From Diphasiastrum complanatum (Eukaryota; Streptophyta; Lycopodiopsida; Lycopodiales; Lycopodiaceae), in assembly GCA_029204225.1 (NCBI GenBank), contig CM055098.1, forward strand, positions 25,112,973-25,176,972: a DNA stretch of 64,000 bases. The letters are read 5' to 3'. Below, piece after piece: positions 34,601 to 47,000 of the stretch; positions within the stretch are counted from its first letter, which is position 1; every line of letters begins with the position of its first letter. The notes under the pieces are model-generated. The model made no database searches. It worked only from the letters and a program-made list of their open reading frames with translations, and was not told the origin of the DNA. A program made the position numbers and the translations under genes.

Positions 34601-37600
34601 CAGAAAAATCACCAATGCGGTAGGATAATCCCTGAAACATCTGAGAACTAGGAAATGAGTGAGAACTGGCAACCTCGACTGTGAGAGGCTGTGGAGCAGG
34701 AATAGGTGAAGCGCGTATCCAGCTGAGAACATAACTGCTGATAAAGGAATGAGTGCTACCGGTATCAACTAACGCAATATACTCACGACCAGTAATGCGC
34801 ACACGTAGCCGAATGGAGCGAGGACCGGGGCACCTTGTCCAGGTAGCATAAGCAAGCTGAGCATGGCAAGTAGTAGGAAGTAAATCAGTAGAAGGCTCAG
34901 GAAATAGATCAGGCTCATCAGATATATGAATGTAGATATCGGACTCATCTGGGGTAGTGCCCTCATGGTAGAAAACAGCAGTAGAAGTAGGCAGGGGCTG
35001 GCGGCAATCACGGGCAATGTGGTCAGGACTCTCACAACGAAAGCAAAGACGCTTCTGCTGAATGTCAGCGAACTCTGCAGACGTGTAACGTCGGACAAAA
35101 GCAGGACGAGGAGGCGGAGGGCGAGGAGCGGGAGAAGTAAGAGAAGAGGTCGGGACGACAGTGGATGGGGCAGATGGGGCCGGAGATGGTAGAGGTGAAA
35201 GAGATGGACGGGGTCGGGAAAAGCGAAAGGGAGCAGGATCAGGGTACTTATGCTGTAAAGTACTAGCAAGGGACATGGCCTCAACAAGTGTGGGTGGACG
35301 GAAAGAAGGGAAGAAGAGACATCGTATCGTAGAGCACCACGAAGTCCAGCAATGTAGCGAGAAATAAGCTCGGTGGGCTGAAGATCTGTAAAGAGGTAGG
35401 AAAGGTCCATAAACTGATCTGTATAGGAAGAAAGATCACCAGTCTGAGTAAGACTACGGAATATATCACGCTGGCGGCTCAGCCACTGAGGGTCAATCAT
35501 AGCATGACGAAGATCACGACGAAAGGTAGGCCATAACTGGAGACCGTCCCGATCAGGGTCAAGTCGGTAGACCCGCCACCAAGTGGCAGCACGTCCATCT
35601 AAATGTAAGGCGGCTAACTGGATCTTCTGAGGATCAGTCTTAGGGTAAATCTGAAAATAAGTATCAAGCTTTGCAAACCAATTCTCTAACAAATTCCCGT
35701 CAGAAGATCTCGAAAATCTCGAGCAAAATGTGGCTCAGGAGCTAGATGTCGTGGAAAATGTGACTCGGGAGTAGGACGTGGAAAACCGGGTGGTGGGTTA
35801 GGTGGAAAATGAGGCCCACCGCCAAAGGAAGTAGACGAGGATGGAAGTCCAAATGGAGACCCAAATGATGAATGAACAGGGGCTTTGCCAGGTCCATGTG
35901 GCTGTAAGGAATCAATCTGTGACTGCATAGTGGCAAAGTCGGTCTGTAAAGTGGTAAAACCGGTCATCATTTGGTCGAAACGACTACTAAGGAGAGTAAG
36001 AGAGTCACGCATATCAGCAAACCGTTCATCTAAAGGTCCGGAATGACTTGCAGGTGTAGTGGGTGAGCTAGCCATGAGGAAGAAAAAGTAAGCGAGAAAA
36101 GAAATGTGCTAAACAATTGGACGAACTGAAGGAGAGGACATAAGTCATCACAACAGGCACGCCAATGAAAAGACACAATAGAACTCGCGATGTAAGATGA
36201 ACGGAAAGGACAACTAAGTAAGAAATACCTCGTAACCGCAACCGGAAGTGAGCTGAAAAATAGCGGCGATATGTCGAGGTACCGGGCAGCCTCCAAAAAA
36301 GATGCTAAGGGCCCAACAACGTGGAGTAAACGGTGGGTAAAAGTATGGGAAACAATAATGGACTATGGGGCTGGAAAGGGAGCAGCCAAGGAAAGGAAGT
36401 GATAACAAAAAGGAGGTATGGGCAGCGAGGAAACAAGGCTGAAAAATCAGAGATCGCCCTTCAAGGGTAAAAAAAAGTTTGCGATAAAGACGGGGAGCAA
36501 TCCCGATGCGCGATGAAGTTGGGTGGGAGTGGCTTTCTAAGCATCTAGGCGTGTTTGTATTGTCCGGGGTAGGGTTGCGAACACAGACAGCAGTGTAGGA
36601 GGGTGAGCTGAAATTGAGGCGGATGTAGGGCGCCAGCTATGGTGGAGTGTGGGCGTCCAAGAGAGGTAGTAAACGGCTAAAAAAAAATTGGATCAAAAAG
36701 ATGGGTTGGTAGGGCGCTAGGAGTGGCTGATAGTAGGTGGCGAATAGGGGCAGCAAAAAGCGGAAATTTTCAGCAAAGGAAGGAGCAGTAGGGCGCTGGT
36801 CAACAAGCATGAGGGCGCCCAATAGGGCAGCAAATAGGAGGCAGTAGGGCGCCCAAAATAGGGGAGGAAAAAGGCTGAAAATGCAGCAGTAGGCAGCCAG
36901 CAAGAGGGCGCTAGAAATGGACAGCAAGTGGGCGCCTGTCCTCCTCCGATCCGTCGTGAAAATCTGCAAGACAAGTGTGGAGAAATGCTGAAGATCCGGC
37001 TGAAAAATGGTGAAGATCCAAGCTGAAGATGGGCGCCCTCCTGTGAGAGAAAAATCTGCTTAATGGAGATGCTCAGGAAAGTGCTCTGATACCAAGTTAT
37101 GAACGTAGCCACGGCTGATCTAGATTTAGTCTATGAAAGCATCACATAAGCAAGACTTAACCCTAGAAAGCACGAGAGAGAAAGCTTAAAGAGACTAAAG
37201 AAGGAGATCATATCATAAGCCAAGTAACAAATGACACAGAATCCCTACTTGTAGCCAAGAGGAAGCCCTAAAAGGAAGCTTCCAGTGGCTAGGGCCAAAC
37301 TGAGAGGGAAAATAGTGCGCCCTCCAAGAAGGCCCCCACTCTCAGTAATATGACCAAATAACCAATATAGTGAATCATAGGGCCCAAGGCCAATAATATG
37401 GTCTAAATGTCAATAATAGGGCCCAAGGCCAACCATATAGTCTAAATGTCAAACAATGAATAAAAAAGGGCCCAAAGCCTGCCTATGCATAAAGTAAAGT
37501 AAATGTAAATGGACATGGCGAATGTAATGAGCCGAGTCCATAACTGACTGCAACCTTGGTTCAAGCATAGAAACTTGATGACCAAAAGCCCAAGTAGGTC

Positions 37601-40600
37601 TTCAAATCTATATAGTAGTAGAAAATACTGACGAATTTGAAGGTGCAGAGGACTAAGCTAAGCATACCAAGGTCAGAGTGACACTATATGTACTAATGTT
37701 GTTTCAGCTTTGCATTCTATATCACATGCTACATCACACATGGAACTACAGTACATTACTTTGTATTCGTCAACTTCAATCTAAAATAATCACAAAAATG
37801 GAATCTCACAAAGTTTTGCAGTTCTACACCTAAAGGAAAAGCATCGCTTCCATTACTAGCTGTTTTTGACAACTGGTAACTGTCTAAGGGAGTACGTCCC
37901 ATATCAATAAAACATAAGATCACCAGATGAACCATCAAGAGCATGATACAAAGGGCACTTTAGTTCCAGCATGTCTCTTGCTTGTAAGATGGATAGAAGA
38001 AGTACAGGATTCCGTTAGTCCAGTAATTTGGTGATACAAGTTCCTTAAAGAAAACATTGAATGCCTTTTCAGCTTGTACCATGAATCAACTGACAGACAA
38101 AATATGTTCTGCAGCTACAAAATTATCATAAAATAATTTTAACCTATGAGATTCAAAAGGTTCCGTAACTTGACAAAATGGCCATACTCTTGGTGGAAAT
38201 ATGATAAAGACAATGCAATAAAATGCTTGAAGAAAATGAAAGTGACAGCAAATATGTCAACATTCACCTTGCTCCCTGCACAGCCAAAGGACAGAGTTCT
38301 GCACAGTACTTGACGAGCTCACTTAGACATCGGGCCCAACGACCTTTATCTGGACCCTCGAGCACAGATTGTAAAGTCAGATCTTGTGGTATAATATCCC
38401 AGTCTTTTCGCATTTCATACCATTTACCAGAATCAAAATAGCCTTGTTGCACAATATCATCCTGCAGCACAGGAATGAGTGCGGTAAGTTGTAACAATAT
38501 TTGAAGCTAAACATCTTTAAAAGGTTAACAACTGAGAATGAAACTAAAAAGTATTATACGATCTTGATTGGAGCGATCCTGCACATTTTTCAAAATAAAC
38601 TTAGATTCAACAAAGCCAGCTATCAACTGGACAGAGGACTAGTTACTGGATAGTTATCTAAAACAAACACAGTTGCCAATTATAATTCTTTGCAACTGAG
38701 TGTAGCATTCAAACCATAGTTGCAGCAGAATGCGTTCCAGAACAAGCATTCCAAAACGCTCTGTTTTTTATTTTTCTTTTGGCCGAAAATCACAGAAAAG
38801 CAGAGAAAAACTTAAAAAAACCCTAAGTTGCTCTGGAATGCTTTTTTTTTTTGGTTTTGGCTTTTTAGGTGTTAGCTCAAATAAAATTTGCCGTTGAGGG
38901 GGGAGTTGACGAGTAATGTCTATTTTACCCCTTTTGGCTAAGCGCTACCATTATTGTAAGGTGTACATTTATCATGGGGCATGTTATTTGTAAAATACAT
39001 GGGGCCCCCTATTTGTAACTTAAGAAAGTTAGTACAAATGGCCGACTTTGCCAGGTGGCTCGATCACATGGATGCCACCTTCCATGCATATACTTGAGGT
39101 GCTAACCTCATAATGGATTACGAGGACCCACACCTCCCCTCTCTCTAGCAAGTCATTCTCTCTTCTTACTTTTGACATTGTGAGGTGTTTAAGCAATTTC
39201 TCTTGTATTGGGTGTTTTCCATAGCTAAGTTTCTCAAGCTTTCATCATTGATCTAGTATTGGCATTAGGTTTCTCCATATCTGGGTCTTGCATTTCATGG
39301 CCATCATTATAAACACAAAACAACATATAGGTCCATGAATATTAGGCATAACAAACACTAGTGGTTTACATTTTACCTCCACCCAACATGCAATTATCAA
39401 TGCTTATCCAAAGTATCATATCATTTTTATGCAGGGACAACACTTTTAATCAAAATCCTAAAATGAATCTGCGATAGTATCATATAACTTCGAAAGCTCA
39501 ATTCCAACCATCATGGAAAAGGCTATGGAACATTCTTTAATGAAATCAGGAGTTTAGAGCATACCCCTGCTTCCTCAAAGACATCAATCACAAAAGTTGG
39601 CTCAAGGTCTTGTCGTGACTTCCCATTATTCTGCTTAACAGAGAGCTTTGAAATGTCTCCATGTAGAGCTCGCACAGCTCGTAGAAGCTCAAGTGCTGTA
39701 TGCCGAATTTGAATATCCACAGAACACAAGAAAATGAGGCCAACGGCATCCAAGCCATAGGGAGGAAAATGATTGCTCACATCAGCTGAGCTGCGAGGAA
39801 CTGAGTTTTGGTATTTCAGAGTTCCACTTTTATATGAAATCTGATTGTTGTGAACCTCAAAGGGCGATTTCTCTTCAGAAAGACACAAACGCCAGGATTG
39901 TAAAAGTTGTACTAAACGGCCAAGAGAAGTACGGATCAGTATTGGAAAGTCATCTGGCAATCGAAGAATAAAGTTGGCCATTCCTCGCATGACAGCAAAA
40001 CGGCTTTGTGGAAGATCGTGAACTGTCCGGAAGAGAACCTGCACTGCTTCTTCACGAACACCAGGTTCTACGCTTATGGCATATACAGGAATTATTTCGG
40101 TCATTTTATCATTGCGCCACTGTTCTGGAATTAAGTGTGGCACGCATTTCAGAGCCCAACGAAATACAAGCCAACCCTGAGGTTTTTCTTTGCTCAGTGC
40201 ATCTGCAACCAGCTACTCAAAGTAAGATGTGTGTGTGTTGAATTTACAGTATATACAAACTGCCATCAAGACCCAAAGGAAGTCTAAAATGCAGCATTAT
40301 ATAAAAAGGAGGAAGAGGGCTTCTGGTAGGTGCAGAAGGCTTCCCATCATGTCAGCTAGTTGTCTTTGCATATCTTTCAAACTACTTCTAAAGAGTATCA
40401 AATCAAGAGAACAGGTAACAGATCTGTCCCTTTATTGTGCATTCATTGAATCAGCTCATTATATTCTTGTCTCAACCCAGTCAAGGCCAATTTTGAATAG
40501 CTCCTAGTCTTCGCTACAGTTATATTCTAGCCAACTTCCTTCAGTACAGTAAAATTATAAATTAATTACCCTTAAGCTTTCAACAAGACTAAGAGATGAA

Positions 40601-43600
40601 CTATTACCGATTGTGGCCTTTGAAGATGTAAGCAGTGCATTTCCATAAGTGCTATGGCATGCCTTTATAATAGAGCCCAGGGCAGCTCTGACCTTTGGAA
40701 TATAAGGACTAATGTCATGCCTCGTCAATGGCATATCAGGGACAAATCCAGAACCTTGAGCTGCAGAAGTGTGTCGAGGGGATGCCGAAACTGCTGAACT
40801 TGATGATGACCATGACGTTGAGGGAAAACTGCGTAAAGATGAAGTCGCAGAAAAACGTAGATCATCTGTCCCAGAAAGTTCAGAGCCCTTTCGAAGATGT
40901 GAAGGAGAGGATACTATTGCAAGAAGAGCCCTTAGACCAATAACCTTTGCCTCACTAAGGTTTTCTGTTCTCAAAAGCTCCAAGATCATGTGATTCATTG
41001 CAAAGTCAAGATTGCTCTCAGCAATTATCACACACAAATCCACAACCTTGTCATGCTGAACATCCTGTGTCAGAAATCCCTTCTTAAGACATGCTAAAAG
41101 CTGCGCAGTGACACTATGCAATGTCATCCATACACGATTTTGCTGCTGACTTTCTGCATACACATTCAGATAGAAACGCAAAACTCGGTGCAAACACTCT
41201 AAAGCCATAGATCTGTTATTTTTCTCCTGTTTCAAAAAAATGTTGCATAAAGGATCAGTAAATTTCAGAAAAACATAGAACGAAGATAATATAGATCAAC
41301 TCAAATGCAGCAAGATGTGCTTGATACAAGGAGCCTAAATAGCATGAAATATGTATTGATTTCATTAAAAAAGAGGGCAACACGATTTATACCCAGTAAA
41401 CACAGACAATTATTCAATATATTCTTTCAGCACAACCCACTTGTTTGCTGCAAAGTTCAGGCATGCACCATCCACTTGTTTCAGAGCATGGTCTTGTTAA
41501 TGACTTTTTTCATGTGACTAAGATATGTACTACATTATGATAGTTGTCTCGCACATAAGAAGTTATGAAAGCATATAAATTTGGGCATAATAATCTTCCA
41601 CTCCTTTTCCTAGAAACAGAGATGTCATTTTCCTAGACAGGACACAAAATTCAGCAAGAAATCATATGTACATTTTCCTTGCCACTCCAAGAAGAAATCA
41701 TTTCACTAACATCAAACAGTAAACACAGACTGAGACTGGCTCAGCTAAGTGGCGTGGTGAACCGTGGTCTGTACACACAAGAAACTGCGTAGAGATAAAT
41801 AGAGAGGATGGCAGGCTAGTCTCCATGGTTAGGCCAAAAACTCAAGAAAAAGTAGACAGAAATTTTGCAGAGGAAGAACAAAAAATTATTTGGCTTAGAG
41901 ATTACTTTACATTAAGGAAACTTCATTTTGAAGTTCTGACAGGCGTCAACAGGAAAAATCGCTTCAAAACAATTCACATACACAAAAATGAGGAGGAAAA
42001 CTCTTAGTGATCGAAGCTAAACTAAACTAGACTGACTATATAGTTAGCTATCATAAAAGTCTTAAAGTAAACCAATCCCTACTCTCAAAATATACAATAC
42101 ACAATCTGTATACTTAGCCCCATCCGTGGCAGACACCGCAAGGTTACAAAGATCCTATTAAAATTTATCACCGCCTGAAGACAGCAATTATTGGCTCGTT
42201 ACAACCATCACTGTCTCTTAATTGGTATGTCATGGAAGCCACCTTTGATAGTTATTACTTCCATCGCTGCACCTACACTCAAGAGGACATAACTGGATAG
42301 GCTATCTCGTGAAATCTTGATGGAAAATCGATCCCTCTTTCATGGCCTTGAAAATGTGCACTTCACTTTAAATCTCCTAATCTTCTTTTGAAGTTGAAAC
42401 CTGCCTTTTGCTTACCTTTTGGAAGCCATGGTGGCTCTATGAGTCCTTTCATTTTCGGAGTTCCATGACTCTTGGAATTCAAAAACCCACAAATACAGAG
42501 GGGAAAAACTACAAAATCAAAGGCATATTAAAGTAAACTCCAATTGTACTGTGAAGTCTACTGTTAGATCAAAATCTCCGTGGGTGATATGTCTTGTCCA
42601 GTTATGTCATGGAAGCCACCTTTGATAGTTATTACTTCCATCGCTGCACCTACACTCAAGAGGACATAACTGGATAGGCTGTCTCGTGAACTCTTGATGG
42701 AAAATCGATCCCTCTTTCATGGCCTTGAAAATGTGCACTTCACTTTAAATATCCTAATCTTCTTTTGAAGTTGAAACCTGCCTTTTGCTTACCCTTTGGA
42801 AGCCATGGTGGCTCTATGAGTCCTTTCATTTTCGGAGTTCCATGACTCTTGGAATTCAAAAACCCACAAATACAGAGGGGAAAAACTACAAAATCAAAGG
42901 CATATTAGAGTAAACTCCAATTGTACTGTGAAGTCTACTGTTAGATCAAAATCTCCGTGGGTGATATGTCTTGTCTAACTCATACTTCCTACATAATATG
43001 AAATAAATCTGCAAGTGTGAAAAACACTACCTGTGGAAGGCCGATACTATTCTCTAGCTCTTAAGCCTTTATTGTAAGTTCAATATACATCACCAGTCGT
43101 TAGTAAAACGTATACAAAATGGATCAAGCCTCATCATTCATACTCAGATTATCATATATGAAGCATGAAAACAAGTTATTAAAACTTATTTGTTTTATGA
43201 TGTTATCAGATTCCTTCTCGAGACTTTTGACATATCAAAGACTTCAAAAAGACAGTCACCACTTTAAATTGCTAACACAAATGTAGAAAAAACATGCCAG
43301 TTGTATTAGCTTTGAAAAATAATTTCCACAATCCATGATAGAAACAACTTAACGCCTACAATTAAGTGCACAGCTCCTGCTGAGCATTCCAATGTCATAT
43401 GGTAAAATAATAGCAACGATTGCAACTTACACGTAACAGTTTGTAAAGTTGATCCAAATGAGGACCAAATGAACTGACAAAATCCTGGGGATCCCCAAGA
43501 CACAATAGAATGGTTACCAATGGATAACCAACCTGCATTAGAATTAAAAGAGCCCACAATTAGTAAGAAAGAAACCATACCCTACTCTTAAGTAGGAAAT

Positions 43601-44017
43601 GGAAAAACAATAGAAGACGTGTATATAAGACGAGACCTAACATTGAGCTCATCTCAAAATCCTAGTAATGCTAGATTGCAGAACTTTTTAGCATGCATAT
43701 CAAAAGGACCTAACTGCATCTTGCTATTCATCCCTAGAAAATATCTGTTTAAATCACAATGTAGATTATAACTGAGCAACAATCAATCTTGAAGTTTGAC
43801 TCGGTAGTTAGAACTCCCGAGTTCCACCTATTGTCATGATTCATACGTAACTCGTAAGTCCCACCTATTGTCATGATCCGTACTGCATAGGACATAGGCT
43901 CATACATTGATGCTCGCGACTCAAGGGTCATGTAACATCCCACAACATGATCTCAACTCTCTATAAACCCTAAATCTCACACTAATTCGTAATCACACAG
44001 TGATCAAGATTCTATTA

Positions 44018-44098
<81 letters not shown>

Positions 44099-47000
44099 GG
44101 AAAAGACTTTAATAAAGCTTTCTTTTTGAAGTTTGTGAAGCCTGAGTGGCACACTTAACAGTTGGGCAGAAAACAGTCCCGTTTCAAATCAGTTCGAAAC
44201 TGGTTTTCTTTTTTTTTCCATTTCGGAAAAAAAATCCAATTCGAACGATTGGACCATTTTGGAACTATGATTCTTTGAACGAATTGCAATTCGAAGAAAC
44301 TATGGCTCTGACTAGAGTGAAAAGAATCTAACACATCTATGCAGTCCTATTAAAGTGAACTTGAGCAGGTGACAACAATGGTTTGACGAAACTTCAAAGG
44401 TTCTAATGTGACTAAGATACACCAGCAAAGTGATCACTTCTAAGGGATTGAAATTTCAAAGTGTACCTATATATGCTGACTGTTTCATGTGGAAAACTAT
44501 CCAGAGATATTACGCATGATGCTCCAAGTTTAGTCAAAACTCAACATCACTGATATGGTCTCTGATGTGCAATTCCAATAAAACCTTAGAAATGGCGCAA
44601 ACATGGTTCATACCCATTAAACAAATGCAAACATGTCATGAATACATGAAAATACAAAAATAGGGTATTCATATAGCATACACAATTTAGACAAGTTCAT
44701 ATAGCTTATAAATATAAATAGCAGACATTAATAAGTGAGGTTATATTTGCTTACAAGTAGGCCAACCAGGGTAACAGGTTCTATGAAACTATATGCGGCA
44801 GAATTTTCATACTTAAGCCAATGGCTTTATCCAACAAAGCATGTGCATATTTTTTAGAAAGTATCAAAAAATAACTCCTCTAAGCTTACACCTTGGAGCA
44901 TGACAGACAGCATCATTGACACACAGCAAGTCTACAAAGTAAGTCATCAGAGAAGGAAAACGCATTAATATTTCAGATTTCCTTACCTGCACTAGCAGTC
45001 TAGCATGCATGTCAAGCATTATAATGACTTTACTGCACAATGTGATCATAAAATAAGAGGTAAAGCAAATTTTGAGAGTCATCTATAATATGGCAACAAT
45101 ACTGATTCATGGTGTTTTGATCACCTTTACCTTTATTAAAAAAGTTCTCTTTACAGTTATGAATAATAGGGATGGCATGGTCAATAGGCTTGCCAATTGC
45201 ACAATTAGAAATTAAGGGTAACATTGTTTCACTTGTGGGTTTACCAGCTAAGTTTGCCCATTTATGCAATCTTGGTTTGAAAATCATATTGCAAAGGAAG
45301 ATGAAAGGTGCTTATCAATTCAGTTATGTACATGTCATTAGATCTTTTTATTCATTTTTAGGGGCGTTACTTATCTAGACCCCTCAGAAAATAAGTTACA
45401 TGGTCATTTATTGAGTGACCATGTAACTATTATTGAACGAGTAGACAAGGTTAGGCCATCATCTAGCTAGTAAGCCACAGGAGCCTCTTGAGACTCATGC
45501 CATGCTGATATATGCCCTAACTCTATTTGGTGCCTTCCTGGAAGGAAATCCTAAGCATTTTATGCTGGGAGGAAGGTAGATCAATACAAGAGGAAGGAAA
45601 TCTCCGTTGAGGAGGCGGATATTGTGACAGGAGGAGCCATCATGAGTTGCATGAAAGATCTGTTGGAAGAGAGAAAAAAATACAACCTTTTACAGCACAC
45701 CAGATTGGTAGGAATTGATGGCGAAAGAATGGACGCATATAGTAAAACATGTCAACAACAGAGCGTGCTTGAAAATTGAGAAGGTTGTAAAGAAAAACAC
45801 ATGACTTTTGAAGAAGTGGTTCTGCCACCATAAGTGGTAATCCATCTAGGTGTTCCAAGGTGGCAAAATGGGATACATTTACAATGGCTGCTCTGCAAAA
45901 GGGCTGATCAAGTAAAAGATATGCTACAAAGACATAATGGGCATCATCATGTGGCCATCATTGACCATCACCGAATATCTTGTGGAACTTAATTAACCAG
46001 AAGATCAATCACGATTTGCTACCGCTACTGACATTAGGAAGGACAATTCCTTATATCTACTGTAATGACCATTTCTTAACAACAGCCCACAATAAATCCA
46101 CTATCACAGTGAACAGCTGCCAACAATCTACTTCCATTGCAACACAATTTCAATCAGAAAAATGGGCAAGGTCAGTGTGAAAGTCTGCAGATCTTTTTCA
46201 AATGAAGAAAAAGGTGAAATCGACCACCATTCAGCTACATTGATTTTATACATGGGAACTTGGAAGCATTCATAGATCAGAAAAATTGGAGAATAATTCA
46301 ACAGTACAAGTGGAAGAACAATCAACAATCATTGGGAGGGAGACTTGAAGATACAACGAATTTATTCACGATTGATTGTTCAGTGATGAATGGCCAAGTC
46401 TACAGATCCTTGAATAGTGAAGCATAGTTTTGTGATAAAATTGAATAAAAGCAATTTCAGTACATATTAATAGAACTCATGCATTGAATTTATGCAAGCT
46501 AATTCACTGGCTTTTTTCAAGATTCCAAATTTTTATTTGACGTAGTCTGTTGAAAAGTTAAAATCTTCTGTAAATGAATAATAATTGGCCCAAGTTAGTA
46601 CATCTGATAGGTGGGAATGAGTTGCAATTACAGAAGATATGCATTCTACCAAGATTCTACAGCTTTATTTATGGCTTTTGCAACTGGATAATGTCAGCAT
46701 AAGTCATAGAAACTAACACGTGTTTATTTCTCCTTGCGAAGGCCGACCGAGCATTTTGAAGCAATTTTCTTGTATTTAAGCCTGAAACAACTGGGCTACT
46801 TAGCTTCCAGGTATTCAAATTGTTTGCATGTCTTTAATGATTACGAAGTATTCTTTTAAAGTTTAAGGGAAACTGCACATTAGAAAGCATATCATTGACG
46901 TCGTGAATGACATTTTGCATGATCATTGATTACATGCAAACACCTTGAATACTTCTATATAAAAAGCAGGGTGGTTACATGAGCTACACAAGTTACTCAT

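Larger units (their letters stand above)
30928..37545 (-). mobile_element. Ty3/gypsy chromovirus, nearly intact, 6.6 kb
   Basis: Two 451-bp LTRs (30928-31378 and 37095-37545) differ at four positions by my comparison and are flanked by the exact 5-bp duplication GACTG (30923-30927, 37546-37550). The element reads on the minus strand: 5' LTR, primer binding site, about 1-kb leader, gag with a CCHC knuckle, protease, reverse transcriptase, RNase H, integrase, chromodomain-like tail, polypurine tract, 3' LTR. The order with integrase last and a chromodomain-like end marks a chromovirus. Two TAG codons and at least four frameshifts make it non-autonomous. The high LTR similarity means a recent insertion. 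It lies inside the hAT-type element at 30162-37558 and is in the same orientation as the Furry gene. Confidence 0.95.
30162..37558 (-). mobile_element. Non-autonomous hAT-type element interrupted by a chromovirus
   Basis: Without the inserted retrotransposon the element is about 774 bp: 30162-30927 plus 37551-37558. Its ends are CTGTGTTGCAGCGG on the left and, read inward from the right, CAAGGTTGCAGTCCG; they share GTTGCAG at the same distance from each end. Exact 8-bp copies of GTTCAAGC flank it. Subterminal palindromes are striking: ACGTTCCGGATC and GATCCGGAACGT around a 4-base loop (30195-30222), GCGGATCG/CGATCCGC outside it (30172-30179, 30226-30233), and GCGTTCCGGAACGC at 30908-30921. 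It encodes no transposase, so it would need one in trans. The GC hairpin array at 30461-30594 lies inside. It sits in Furry intron 12. Confidence 0.8.
30154..37566. repeat. 8-bp target site duplication of hAT-type element
   Basis: GTTCAAGC occurs at 30154-30161 and again at 37559-37566, directly flanking the element ends. Exact 8-bp duplications are the hallmark of the hAT superfamily. Confidence 0.85.
29522..38267 (-). other. Furry intron 12 (8.7 kb) with nested transposons
   Basis: Between exon 12 (phase-2 end, AG) and exon 13 (G completing Arg). About 7.4 kb of it is the hAT-type element plus the chromovirus inserted within it. The unoccupied flanks (29522-30153 and 37567-38267) show no recognised features. 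Confidence 0.85.
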
